Of a stretch of 64,000 bases of DNA, positions 31,491 to 42,546 are shown in pieces. The notes under the pieces are model-generated. The model did no database searches and was not told the DNA's origin. It saw nothing but the letters and a program-made list of their open reading frames with translations. The DNA comes from Bostrychus sinensis. Lineage: Eukaryota > Chordata > Actinopteri > Gobiiformes > Eleotridae. Location: NCBI GenBank assembly GCA_020698575.1, contig CM036245.1, positions 36,571,148 through 36,635,147 of the forward strand, written 5' to 3'. The stretch's first letter is position 1. Every line of letters starts with the position of its first letter. A program made the translations under genes and the position numbers.

Positions 31491-33139
31491 TAACCCATTG
31501 TACATATATAAAACATTTTTTATTTATTTATTTATTTTTTTTACCTCAAATCAACAATATTGATGTATGTGTACTTTTTGGATAATTTAAAGGTTTTTAC
31601 TAAGCTGCAACTTGTGACTAAATGTATCCCTTCCTCATATTCATATTGTGCTATCAGACATAATGCAATTTAAAATGGAGGTCAGTGAAGGGGACTAATT
31701 AAAAACCTGACATTTCGCCCAGGGGCAAAGCTTAATGTCCTATGTCACACACTCAGAGTGTGTGCATGTCGTTTTGGTTGATGACCGTTAAAGTCAACTG
31801 ATCTTGGAATAACAAGAAATACAATCAATAAAGATTTTATTTGGTAAGAGATAAAGGGATAAGGGTAGGGTTGGCCTATTGTTGAATTGTCAGCTTTGTA
31901 TAAGAGGAAAAATGACAAATGTTATTTTACTGCCACATAATTAGGGTTAGGTACTTATAACATAACATAACACAATGAACTAATCTTAGCCCTTTTCCTA
32001 ACCTTAACCAGTTTGACAAATAAATTCATATTTATCTTCAAAATTAGCATAAATGCTACATGAGTCACAGATGTTCACTAGAGCTTGCCCAAGGTCCTTG
32101 CTAAACCACGCCCACCCAGGGTGAAATGCCTGGTTTTTAGTGTGTCCCGTCAATGAAAATGTATCTTAAGTGAAAAACTCTATCTTGTATTTCCTATCAC
32201 TAATAATATTAATAACAGAGTCATGCTCTCTTCCAGGTTTCTACTTTTTGATGTATTTGTTGGTCTTGGTAATGTGTGGTCACTGTGGTCCTGCACTACT
32301 TAAAAGTGCACTAGATGATGATAAAGCCACTGCATGTTTTAGTCACTATAAAATATTGTGGTTGACAAGCAGAGGGACTGTCTCCAAATGTCTCATAACT
32401 AAAATGTAGACAGAATCAAATCTTAATAATCGTCTCCTGCACCTGAATTGTTCTTCCTTTGCAGGAGTGTTTGGACTGGGATCAAACGTTTATATCTGAC
32501 ACCTTAGCAGCTTATGTAATAATGTAGAGGAAACTATAAATATTATACATACCATTATCCATATTGAGGTCAATATGTTCCATAGCAATAATAGACTAAA
32601 TATTCAAATAGACCACTATTCACAAATAATTTTGTTATTTTAGTACATGGTTGGCAGGCCCAACCACACAAACTGATTTTATTTGCATTGCTTTTTTAGA
32701 GGCAAAACTGAAGCAATAATTATTGAAAGCCAACACAGATTGCTGCCCCATATGTGTTTTAGTATTAAATCCATGTTAAAAAACATTTACTTACAAAAAA
32801 GCTTGCTTAATGGTATTTGCAATGAATTTTAGTTCATTCATTTGTAGATTTCCTGGTAAATCTTATTGGCTTGAAGCATTGGCATATCTTTGCCATTTAC
32901 TCATTTTCTGTTTTATATATTTCAAAAGTCTAAAATGTTTCATGGATTGTTCAGCACACATGACATCTGCAGTCATTCATGTCTTTGTCGACTCGTCGCC
33001 TTCCCGAAGCCTAGTGTGCTCTGATTGGCCAGTAATAAATATGCAGCCTTTGTGGTACGCGTCCTGTAAGACCTCTGTAACATTCAAGTCAGTGTGTGAG
33101 TTTACACTGGCTGCGTTGAGGTATGTGTCCGTTTCTATT
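31491..33139. other. unassigned sequence
   Basis: A/T-rich sequence without recognised repeats or genes. Open frames at 32170-32409 and 32810-33175 overlap other frames and lack domains. Confidence 0.45.
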
Positions 33140-33385
33140 TTTGTCAGATGCCACAGCCATCTTGCATACAGTTGAACAGAACAGATAAATCCAGACAGGA
33201 AGTCAGACCCAGGACCAGAGAAGAGGATACGGTAAATTTCAAAATAAAAATGCATGTGCAGACTCTCAACCACATTGCTATGTAAATAATAAGTCGCTGT
33301 GTACATATTACACCATAACTGGGAACATGGGGTCACAAACAACAGCAAATACCATTAAACGTGAGTAAAAGTATTTATATACGCA
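33140..33385 (+). mobile_element. R4 repeat, copy 1
   Basis: 'agacaggaagtcagacccag' then 'gaccag', and 'aactgggaacatggggtcac' then 'aaacaa', match the inverse of the copy at 54975-55200. The two copies differ by indels. The superfamily is unknown. Confidence 0.7.
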
Positions 33386-33908
33386 GTATGCTTATCCATG
33401 GTAGAAGCACAAAAGTCACAGAAGTAATCTGCAAATGAACAGGAAACAGGCAAACATTTCTTTTATTTAGATGTAGCTCTGTGTACAATGCAAGTGTTTG
33501 TTATTGCGTGAACTAATGACTCTCAGTGTTAACTCGCTACTCTCCTATGACCTTGTGGTATAAATTGGAATCCGCAAGAATACTGAAGAGGTACTGCACA
33601 TGCAGTGCATTCAATGTAACCTAGGCGTCAGGTCTACTTTATAAAATTTGTGAGGTGAGTTTCCTACAGTTTCTTCCCAGTGGAACAAATGTAAAGGGCA
33701 CATAACAATTTAACAACACACCTGACAAACAGGAATCAAATGTTGTTTAGCACATAGCATGGGCTAGCGGTTCTCCAGCCCATTCCATACAAAACATGTT
33801 AGTATACCATGCCTGTTGGTGTCGCAGTAAAATTACATAAATGTCACAATAGCATTATAACAGTACAAGTGCATTATCATTCATTGTTTAACTCTCCTAC
33901 AGCCCTAG
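33386..33908. other. unassigned sequence
   Basis: No gene. An 18-base stretch 'tggaacaaatgtaaaggg' at about 33680 recurs in the same orientation near 34902. Confidence 0.45.
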
Positions 33909-33935
33909 CTTTTTAGTCACACCTTTCGCCCTAAG

Positions 33936-33966
<31 letters not shown>

Positions 33967-34660
33967 AATGCACCAATAAAGACTGCCATAGAAAAATTAT
34001 CTAATGGTTAATAATTTCATTTTTTTTTTCATGGTTACAATGATTAACTTCAGTCCTCATCATACATAAAAAAATCATATTGTTTATGAAATTTAACCCC
34101 TTAAATTCAAGTTTTTGTGATTAAAATTTGATTTCAAATTATGGCAAAAATCACAAAAATTAGATTTTTTTCATTTCTGTAAATGCAAATCAGACTTTTT
34201 TTGTGGTGGATTATCAGAGCTCGGGAGTGTCAAAAATTGGCATCATGATTGATTTTATTAGATTTAAAATTTTTGTGTCGTGGTGGATGAAACATTTTTA
34301 GTCACACCTTTCATCCTAAGGTGCAAAAAATGCACTGCCATAGAAAAATTATATAATAGATAATTAAAAAAAAAAAATTGTTTTTGAATTTCATGATTAA
34401 CTTCAGCCCTCACCATACATAACTGTTTATGAAATTTAACCCCTTAAATTCCAGTTTCTGTGGTGCAGACACATCCAGCACAAACAAGGCTCTGCTCAGT
34501 CTGGGCACTTTTTCTACTTTGCCCTGATGTGCACATCTTTGTAAGAACTACATTTTGGATTTGTGCTCAAATGTTGTGCTCAAAAATGTTGTTTTAATGA
34601 GTCAATGGCACAAAAAAATGTCTTAGGGGTAAAGGTGTGAATATTTTTTTTAGACACCTT
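33909..34660. repeat. partial tandem duplication (about 388-bp period) bounded by an inverted motif
   Basis: 'tttttagtcacacctttc' occurs at 33909 and 34297, followed by parallel sequence ('ccatagaaaaattat', 'gattaacttcag', 'atgaaatttaaccccttaaa'). The second copy is shorter. The motif reappears inverted near the end as 'cttaggggtaaaggtgtg' (about 34622), so the whole may be a transposable element with inverted ends. Confidence 0.75.
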
Positions 34661-35654
34661 TTTAAGAGGATTTTTCAAAAAAAAAAAAAAAAAAAAAAAA
34701 ATGAAATCTGAAATTTCATCCAAAAATACACACCTGAGGCAAAATCATGCCATTTGAATCAACACAGCAAAAGTTATCCACAAAAAACATATGCAAAACA
34801 TCAAAAAATGTCTTGGAGGGTTAAACAGAGAAAACAAAAATAAGCATATGAACAAATAAACAAAAGGATTACAATGAATTAAAAAAAACTGACCTCTTCC
34901 AATGGAACAAATGTAAAGGGAAGAGGGAATGGGACAACTCGGTGTATATAGCTGATGACATATTTGGGGCACATGAAGAAGAAGGACTGAACCCAATACA
35001 GAATATACACTGAATCTGTCGGGTATAAATAAAAATAAAACCAAATGAACAATTTTGTGTAATTATACCAGCAGCTCTAGGAACTGCTTATGATTATGTT
35101 TTAAATTACCTTGTAATATGTTCAAAAGATGAAAATGAGGTATATCTTTTTGCTTTACACTCCGGACAGCAATTTACCACACAACTTCTCTCGCACCAAT
35201 GGCTGTTTTGCTGTCAGTCAATAGTTTCTGTCATTTCCTCCAATATTCATCCATCAGCTAGTGTCATGGCCCGCCCACTGCTCTATTGACTGAAATGAAG
35301 ATTTTGTTGCATTTATCTAATCACCGTTTTGCTTCCTTACAATGAAAAACCCGCTTGGTGCTGTCCTATAGAGTTTCTCTGAAGCTTGGCATCAATAGGG
35401 ATTTATACAATGTCTATGCTGTTTATGAAAGGATAGAGAAACTATGTTGGAGAACTGGCCTTGAACAGCTGATTAATGCATTGTAGCATTCTAATTTTAT
35501 GAACTTCAACGGTACATATTTGACCATTTTTTTCCCTTGTAGTCAATGAGAAATTGCCTAGGATATATTGTATAGTCGTCGGCCCGCTTTAGTATTTCTT
35601 GTCTTGTTTGCTGAGTGAATTCATCAATTTATTTATCATTTTTGCTTATTCCAT
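34661..35654. other. A/T-rich unassigned sequence
   Basis: Poly-A run at 34677-34700. No gene or assigned repeat. The 99-codon minus frame at 34745-35044 is hydrophobic and low complexity, probably chance. Confidence 0.45.
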
Positions 35655-35790
35655 GGAGATCCATTCACTCTCACGTTGATTCAGTATAAGCAATTTAGAG
35701 ACATGAATTCATCTACACTGGTGTACCCCGAGAGAACCCACAAATACCTTGCTCAGAGGCAGGAGCACTCAAAACTAATGGCCAAATTAA
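35655..35790 (-). mobile_element. fish SINE body fragment
   Basis: 'atccattcactctcacgttg', 'gcaatttagagacatgaatt' and 'gagagaacccaca' are in the order of the SINE body at 47.03-47.15 kb. Confidence 0.55.
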
Positions 35791-36059
35791 TAATTTTGAT
35801 ATTTTAGGTAGAGCCATTTTTGACATCACAAAATTTGATAATAGATCACTTGCGAGCTGAGCGACTTGCAATCTTCAGGAGCACAGTGGTTAACTAGGCA
35901 GCTGCTTTGGCTAGTTTAGAAGAGCTTGGAAAACAATACAAGTCATTTTTTTTCACTCACAGGATGGGATATAGATGTGTCCATGACAATAATATTACTA
36001 ATGTTGAATGTAGACTTAATTTTCCCTGTAGGGAAATTTGTTCTTTTCGCATTTGACCC
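35791..36059. other. unassigned sequence
   Basis: No gene or recognised repeat. Confidence 0.5.
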
Positions 36060-36335
36060 CTCCTTCAGTGTCGCTGGGGCAGAGCAGTGGGGACCCTTCT
36101 CCAGGTCCTGATCTAGGATCCTGGTCAGGAGTTCCTAGCTAGAGGATTAGCCTAGTGTGCATGTTTAAGGTTGACTGGGGAAACTGTTGATGGAGCACCT
36201 GGAAGAAACCCATTCAGATGAAGGGAGTACATGCAAACTCCCTGCAGGAAGGCCCCAACCGCCCAGTCCAGGACTTGAACTTAGGATGTTCTTGCTGTGA
36301 GGCAACAGTGCTAACCACTTTGCCACCATGCTGCA
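36060..36335 (-). mobile_element. tRNA-derived SINE, minus strand
   Basis: From 36335 leftward it reads 'gcagcatggtggcaaagtgg' 'ttagcac', an A-box-like head, then 'ttcaagtcctgga' in the B-box position, then the body 'gggagtttgcatgtactccc'. The left end (36100-36160) matches the SINE at 41.6-42.4 kb and supplies the empty site of the R6 insertion there. Confidence 0.75.
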
Positions 36336-36494
36336 AATAATATACAGTAGATTTAGTATAGACCATAATACAGTAAAGCTGGCATTTTGCATACACTGTG
36401 CATTTGTTTTTCAAAAGACTTAAGGTAAATGATTGGTTGATAAGTGGCATCACATGGAGCTATCATGGCTAGATTTACTAAATATTATATTTTT

Positions 36495-37060
36495 TAGTGA
36501 TGGGCAACAATTAAAATATTTATTTGCAATTAATTAAATGCAAATAAATAAAAAATAAATAAATAATCACTTGTTTAGACTGGCTTTTAACACTTAGGCT
36601 TCAAGTCTTTGGTTCACTCTGTTACTGTGTGTTGTGTCTTATTGTTTTATGCATTTTATAGTTTTGATTAAACGTTTGTAATTTTAGTTTATTATGTTTT
36701 TTTATGTAAAGCACTTTGGTCTTCCTTGTGTTGTTGTAAAGTGCTATAGAAATAAACTTTGATTTGAATAAACTTTGATTTAAAATGTATTGCATTCCGG
36801 GTTCGTCAGTTCCTAAATGGTCCTTATTTTGACTACTTATAGCTTTTGGAATTCAGCCAGTATGTGCTGTTTTGACTTAGTTATGATTTGTGTATATGCA
36901 GTGTAAATAGCACCATTTAAAACATCCTTGAAGCCCAAATAATAATAATTATTATTTTTAGTTTGCAGACAAAGAGCACTTAAGCTCAATTCAAAATAGA
37001 AATTTATGATTCAAAAAATGTTTAACTTTTGGAGCTGAACTTATTTGTCCAATTCAAAAG
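36495..37060 (+). mobile_element. R5 element, copy 1, with a LINE tail inserted
   Basis: 'gtgatgggcaacaattaaaa' at the left, then 'attcagccagtatgtgctgt', 'atagcaccatttaaaac' and 'cagacaaagagcact' match the copy at 44830-45274. About 200 bases (36580-36780) ending 'agtgctatagaaataaactt' 'tgatttg' are absent from the other copy. They look like the 3' end of a fish LINE. Confidence 0.7.
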
Positions 37061-37116
37061 TCTCTCTTGTAGCTGTCATGTTTCTGTCCTGCTGCTGCTG
37101 CTGCTTCTGCTGCCAC

Positions 37117-37230
37117 ATCATGGACCGGGACAATGCCAGAGTCACTGAGAGCAACAAACACCACCACTTGTTCAAGAAGGCTATTGAGATCTCGAAACGC
37201 TCTCTCGGAACTGTAAATAGGGCCGAACCA
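37117..37230 (+). pseudogene. possible retroelement C-terminal fragment (Penelope-like?)
   Basis: One frame reads HIMDRDNARVTESNKHHHLF then KKAIEISKRSLGTVNRAE. The pattern (D-x-D/W-x-x-A-R, then an E-S-N-x-x-x-R/K-x-x-K-E/K-A-I-x-I run, then x-N-R) resembles the end of the GIY-YIG-type region in animal Penelope-like elements. The match is short and from memory of the family pattern, so it is only a suggestion. Flanks carry no support. Confidence 0.3.
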
Positions 37231-37929
37231 TGTCAAGGCACATTACAAAAATATTGGTCTGTCTATGAGTGTATCTAGTTTTACATTACTATGTTTGCCA
37301 TGTTAAGTTGCCACAGTAAGCAGCCCTGTAATAAGCTTTAGTTGTGGCGCTGTGCAGGTTTATTAACATCCTGCAGTATTGTAAATGTGGGATACAGTGG
37401 TGGTACTTATGAGTTCTCAGTCTCTAAAATCAGTATTTATATAACCAGAATTTGTTCAGACATAATGAGTAAATCAGTGAACTTCTGCTACCCCTCAGTC
37501 CCATTTTTGCAATAATACAAAGTAAGTTTCTGTAAAAACTCACCAAAATCTAAAAAATCTAAAACCGCAGTAATTTATGTGATAATGGCCTCCTACAACA
37601 AAATTTCATAGGTCAAATGTTTCGCTGTTTTGTGTTTGTTTGTTTGTTTTTTCCCCCTTTTATTTTCTTTGGGGGTTAATGGTGTAATTTTTCTTTTGGT
37701 ACAGCATAGCAAAGCAAACATATCTGCTTCATTGTCTGTTTCCATTCTGGTGTGTTCCTGCGAATTTGAAAAAATCTGTCATGGTTCTGGGTTTTGTGGA
37801 GATGATTTGTCGGCTATAACCATAACCCAGGTGAGAGGAGCTGTAAACAACAAATTTGCTTGGTCCCAACCCTGTACTAATCTTTAAATAAGGCGCACTG
37901 GAGACCAAATGGGTCAACAGAAGTTCTCC
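37231..37929. other. unassigned sequence
   Basis: No gene. Contains a short (TTTG)n run near 37635. Confidence 0.45.
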
Positions 37930-38290
37930 TTAAAGGCTGCGCGGAAATTGATGGAAGTGATGTTGTTCTGGTCATATTCTGCATCCAATTACCAGTGATG
38001 TATGAGGACTGCTGCTGTTTAATGAGCACAGTGGGCGGGCGATGATAGGCCTAATACCATTTGTCTCTGTAATTACGTGTTGATCACAGCTCGGTCTGCA
38101 GAGGGTCTCCGCTGGGCCCTCATGTAAACCTGTGTGCGTGATTGTTTGTCCTGTACACCGTCATTAATGTGCAGGGGTTATGGGTCCAACCGCAGGGGCC
38201 TGGAATGGATCACCATTAGACCTGCGCACGGTCACAGCTCAAGCTTATTACAGTGCTCACTTAACATTTCAAAGCAGTCGAGGTAATGCT
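37930..38290. promoter_or_regulatory. candidate conserved non-coding element
   Basis: Complex, repeat-free sequence with homeodomain-like cores, such as 'ctgtaattacgtgttgatca' and 'gtcattaatgtgcagggg', and no open frame of note. This look is common in vertebrate enhancers near developmental genes. It is a guess from appearance. Confidence 0.3.
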
Positions 38291-39094
38291 GCCATTTAAT
38301 TTTTTTGGAAATAGAATGTAAAACTAGAAAATCCCAGCAATATTTAACAGCTTTTCAAAGTTGAAGAAGCTGGATTCATTCACTATTCTCCAAAAGATCA
38401 AACCCACTTTCAGTCACTGTTCAAATTAGCCCAACAGTATTTTAGCATATTTTTTAAAGCCTGATACCCTACCTGATGCAACCCTCTCTATTGAAAAAAT
38501 AAAATAAAATATTACAACCACATTACAATGACTATAGTTTCTCAATGTATGGCCTTTGACAGTAAATCCATTTTTTCAGGTCATGTATCTGTCATGAATT
38601 AATATTCTTTTTTTCAAAATATAGTTCAGTAATTAATAAAAATTACAGAAAGAAATGTATTTAAAAATCTACCCATTAAATGCCACTTCTCTATGGCAAC
38701 ACATCATTTTCTTTAGTGACCTCATTTCTGGCACACAGTAATCAGTGCTCGTCATCCACACCAGCCAAATGTGAGTGTATTTTTAGCCGGCCAGCTGGGT
38801 ATATTCATGTGCCTACACAAGTGCACTACAAGTAATTGCGTGGTTTCAGACTGTTAAGGCGGCCATAGCTCTGTAGTTTTTTGTTTGTTGTTGTTAATGA
38901 GAAAATTCAAAAGTAATGCTCAGATTTTTAAAGAAAAAATTAATTGATTTTTGGAGCACCTCCTGTACCATTGCGCCACAAGAAAAATTCGACCTGCCAC
39001 AAAGATTACTAACTCCAGTCCCAAGGGATCAGTAGGCTAAAGAAACAAAATATTAACAATTCATTATCATTGTCAGACGTAAAGGATTTGTGGC
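38291..39094. other. unassigned sequence
   Basis: No gene or recognised repeat. Confidence 0.45.
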
Positions 39095-40605
39095 TGAATG
39101 GATGCCGAATTTTCCCCAGAACTAGAAGATTTCTCCTTCAAGTTCAGGTCTGGGCAGATGGGCTGGTTGTTCACCCACTAATCCTCACTACTAGTGTCCT
39201 TGAGTATGACACTTCACCCATCTTGCCTGTATGAATGTCTTAAGGCCAGATTTCATCAAAGCATTGCGTGCACGCTAACTGAAAATGACGTGCTAAAATT
39301 GGAGCAAACCCCGACGCAGCTGAGGTTAGCGTCTCTCACAGGAGCAGAATGACCGCAGCACAGATTTTGCTCTGGTGACTCAATGAATCTGTAAAATGAG
39401 GTGTTCTCGCCAGAAAGTAAAAAAATTAAGGAGGAGGAAATGCAAATGAAGTCACTTTGCGGTCGCTGTTTAATTTATCACAAGTACAAGAGCTAAATTT
39501 ATGTATAAATTTAGAACATCGGAGCAGCTAAATTTATGTATAAATTTAGCACATCGGAGAAGCAGGTGCAAAAGTTTTGCAGAGTAAAGAGTTCAGCTAA
39601 TGGGGCATTGAAAATAAGTTATAATGCTTTAAAAAGGCTCACTTACAAAGATACAACAGTAAAGTGTTGATTTGAAGTAGGAGGAAACAAAGAGCTAGAC
39701 TTTACCTGCAACACTTTTTCCTTGATTCACTCGCACTCCCCTGAACTTCAGCCTTTTACAGCTCCTGTCTCTGGGCTTTCAGTCTGTTTCACATAATCCT
39801 TACAGTGATGATTAAGCAGTCTTTAAATGTAGCGTAAAGGTCATGATGTGATGACAGAGTCAGTCCTGTTGTGTTTATACCATTGCCTCACGATGCTCAC
39901 TGTGCCGTTTGATTGACAGCTGCTCACAGTGGATCGAAGCTGCGCTGCTGTTTAAAGCACGAGCAGAGGACATCAAAAATGTTTTTAATTTTTATATTTA
40001 CGTGATCACCATCAGCACTGCATAAAGCCTACTTGCTACATTTTATAGGCTATGTGTTTGAAGGGTTACTGGCTCTGACAGACAGTGAATAGGACTTTAC
40101 CTTTCCTCTCTGTCTCTCCACTGTGGGAAACAAAAGTCATGTGACTGTGGTCAATGCCAGAATCTTATAAGACAAGGATTTAACAAAAACAGACTAAGCA
40201 AAGATGCAGTCAGAGCTGGCAGAGCAATTCTGCTCCTGTTATTGGTGCGTCTTGTGCTCACACAAAATTCTCATTTACATCAGATTTCGGCAGCCATTAC
40301 TTGCACACTTTCTCTTTGTATATCACACGCAGCATGGCCTCAAATAGCAAATGCTATTTTTGAATCTGAATTTAGCACCTGTCTTAGTAAATTTGGCCCT
40401 TAGTGTTTTTGTTTTTTTTTGTTTTTTTTTCTTTCAGCTTTTCCCTTTCTTGTTCAAGGTTGCCACAGCAAACTAGTTGCATGGTGTGGCAGGGTTTTTA
40501 TGCCGGATGCAGAGTGGTGGTCACAGAGGCCGTCAGCGGCTAATGGCTGCCCTGTCAATCTGCCCCAGGGCAGCTGTGGCTACAGAAGTAGGTCAGTTCT
40601 CTCAG
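39095..40605 (+). mobile_element. older dispersed fish repeat, split by R2
   Basis: The left part (39095-39239) has 'ccttgagtatgacacttcac' then 'ccatcttgcctg'. The right part (about 40508-40600) has 'agtggtggtcacagaggccg' and 'tctgccccagggcagctgtg'. I recognise these as consecutive parts of one common teleost repeat. R2 sits between them, together with a second repeat fragment at 40430-40507 ('ccggatgc' at its end). Confidence 0.5.
39243..40399 (+). mobile_element. R2 element, complete copy with TTA target duplication
   Basis: Ends are 'aggccagatttcatcaaag' and 'cttagtaaatttggccct', imperfect inverted repeats. TTA flanks both sides (39240-39242 and 40400-40402, sharing a base with the end), as in Harbinger-type insertions. 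Inside, 'taaatttatgtataaattta' is repeated near 39496 and 39530. No transposase frame is seen in about 1.16 kb. Confidence 0.7.
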
Positions 40606-41599
40606 AGTGCCTCTAGTTTCTCCAGTGAAATATATACATTCACAATGTAGAACTTGCTCAAAAGAGTATATCTCTGCAAGTTTGAGTTCTCAGAGAAAGT
40701 TCAGCTCTGAGGTGGGTCACTTAAAAAGTATTTTCTTTATTTCTTTATACTGTATATAGCATGGAATTATGATGCACATCTTTTTCCATCTGAAATGATC
40801 AGCAGACAGTGTGTTGAATGTTGGCACAGTCTGCAGCTCAATAGAGATAAAGTACTCCGAAAGAACTTGTGCTGGCCCCACTTTTGTGATATTGAACCAC
40901 TCCATTCCCTGTTAATTGCCGCAGTGTAAGGTTAATTGGCTTGTATTGGAGCCAGGAAATCCAATTAGTGCGGTTGTTATTCCATCTCCATCCACGCATT
41001 GATCCTCTTGTTTTGATCACAAAATAATAGTTTCTTACAAACAAGATCAAGACAGCCACTGCAGCAGCTGCGGAAGCGTCAGGGGCTCGGGAACCCGATT
41101 TGAATTTGTTCCTAATGGGGCCACGGCTCAGACAAAGACCAATTTGACTGTGTTAAAAGTTGGAGAAGGAGTTGGCAGTAAAGTGGAAAATAGGAGCGGG
41201 GGAAGGCTGGGACGGGAGCGAGCCGTGAACCAGAAAATCACACTTGGTACCTCACAGACATGATCCCACTGAACTATCTGCAGAAGAGACAGGGCTGCTC
41301 TAAACGCAGGGCCAACACTAAACCAAAGAAGACTGAGTATAACATGGATCTGGTGGAAAATTCTGTCATATGAGTCCTGTCAATTGTAGTGTTATTATTC
41401 ACACCAAAACTGAAAGTAACATTAAAAGGCATTTAATATAGGATTTGCAAGAAAAAAAAAAAAACATACAGTGGAGACTATTACAGCTCCTTTGGGCTTG
41501 AAGTGAGATAAAGCCTAGACATGGATCAGTTAGTTGATGGGCTTTTGGACTTGAATGACTATGGACAGTGCAGTTCACTTCATGCCCTGTAGCTGCGAA
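40606..41599. other. complex unique sequence; candidate regulatory blocks
   Basis: The stretches at about 40890-41000 ('ttaattgccgcagtgtaagg', 'aatccaattagtgcggttg') and 41050-41200 are balanced and repeat-free and could be conserved non-coding DNA. Evidence is by eye only. Confidence 0.3.
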
Positions 41600-42375
41600 T
41601 GTTGTGACAATGTGTGGGGCCTTTCAATTCTCCCTGTGTCTGGGAGGATTTCCTCTAGGTGCTCCAGTTGCCCCCATCAACCTAAAACATTCACAATAGG
41701 CTAATCCTCCAGCTAGGTACTCCTGACCTAGCCTGGTGAGTCAGCCTCTCTTTCTTTCTTTTCAAAAGCAGGACAGTCTGGTTCCTTTCTCTCTCCGGTT
41801 TGATTTGGAACTGGCCTATCACAGACATTTATCTGCAGTGTGTCTTACAAATACAGAAGCTAACCAAGGTAGTGCTGGCTACTGAGCTAATTTTATAACT
41901 TCTCTGCCCTGAGTAATGACATGTAATGCTTTGCTTCGTCACCTGTTTATTCTGCTGAAATCTGCCTCTGTGTTTTTTCTTCATCTTATTTCCATTTTAA
42001 CAACAGTAAAGTCATGTTGACGTCCGACATAATGACCACATTCAAACAAACCCACTTTTTCCACAACTCTTTGTACAACTGGCTTCTGCTGCTGTCCTCG
42101 TTCAGAATAAGTACATAGCTGCTCATAATATGCTGTATTCTGGCATTTTATGGCAAAAATGGCAAACTGCTATGTCTCTGATTGGTTACTTGGCCTGTGA
42201 TTGTTCTTCTTACAGAAATTAAATGTAAGCGAAGGAGTACCAGACTAATTACTTTGGAAAGAATAGGAAAAGAGTTTGTCTGGCCAGCCAGGCTACTCCT
42301 GACCAACATCCTGGCTCAAATCTGGAGAAAGGTCCCAGGGTGTTGCATTGGTTGTCCCAGCAGCTTTGAAACTAC
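41600..42375 (+). mobile_element. SINE body, split by an R6 element
   Basis: Left part 'attctccctgtgtctgggag' to 'ggctaatcctccagctaggt'; right part (42305-42375) 'aacatcctggctcaaatctg' then 'gagaaaggtccc'. The two join at exactly the point where the SINE at 36.1 kb is continuous. A clear tRNA-like head is not visible here. Confidence 0.7.
41729..42295 (-). mobile_element. R6 element with 9-bp target duplication
   Basis: Ends are 'tagcctggtgagtcagcc' and 'ggccagccaggcta'. The 9-mer ctcctgacc lies directly on both sides (41720-41728 and 42296-42304), and occurs once at the matching position in the SINE at 36.1 kb. The interior matches the inverse of the copy at 47812-48440. The open frame at 42182-42397 crosses the right boundary and is not a gene. 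Confidence 0.88.
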
Positions 42376-42424
42376 TTTAAATAGCAGTCATTTATAACGG
42401 CACTGATTAAAAAAAGCGGGGTTT

Positions 42425-42546
42425 TAATTTGGCTCACAATTACAGTTAATGGGTTATTTCTGGTCAGGTTCAAACAGAACATACACAGGCTCGGGCTGAG
42501 TCAGACTGGATTTTTTGGACCCAATCTAAGCTCTACTCTGCCATGT
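42425..42546 (-). mobile_element. R1 element, end fragment
   Basis: 'ttacagttaatgggttattt' to 'ggacccaatctaagctctac' then 'tctg' is the inverse of the R1 left end at 18.64 kb. Confidence 0.65.

Noticed and set aside
32810..33348. Two frames of about 120 codons on opposite strands
   Set aside because: No domains, overlap each other and part of R4; probably chance.
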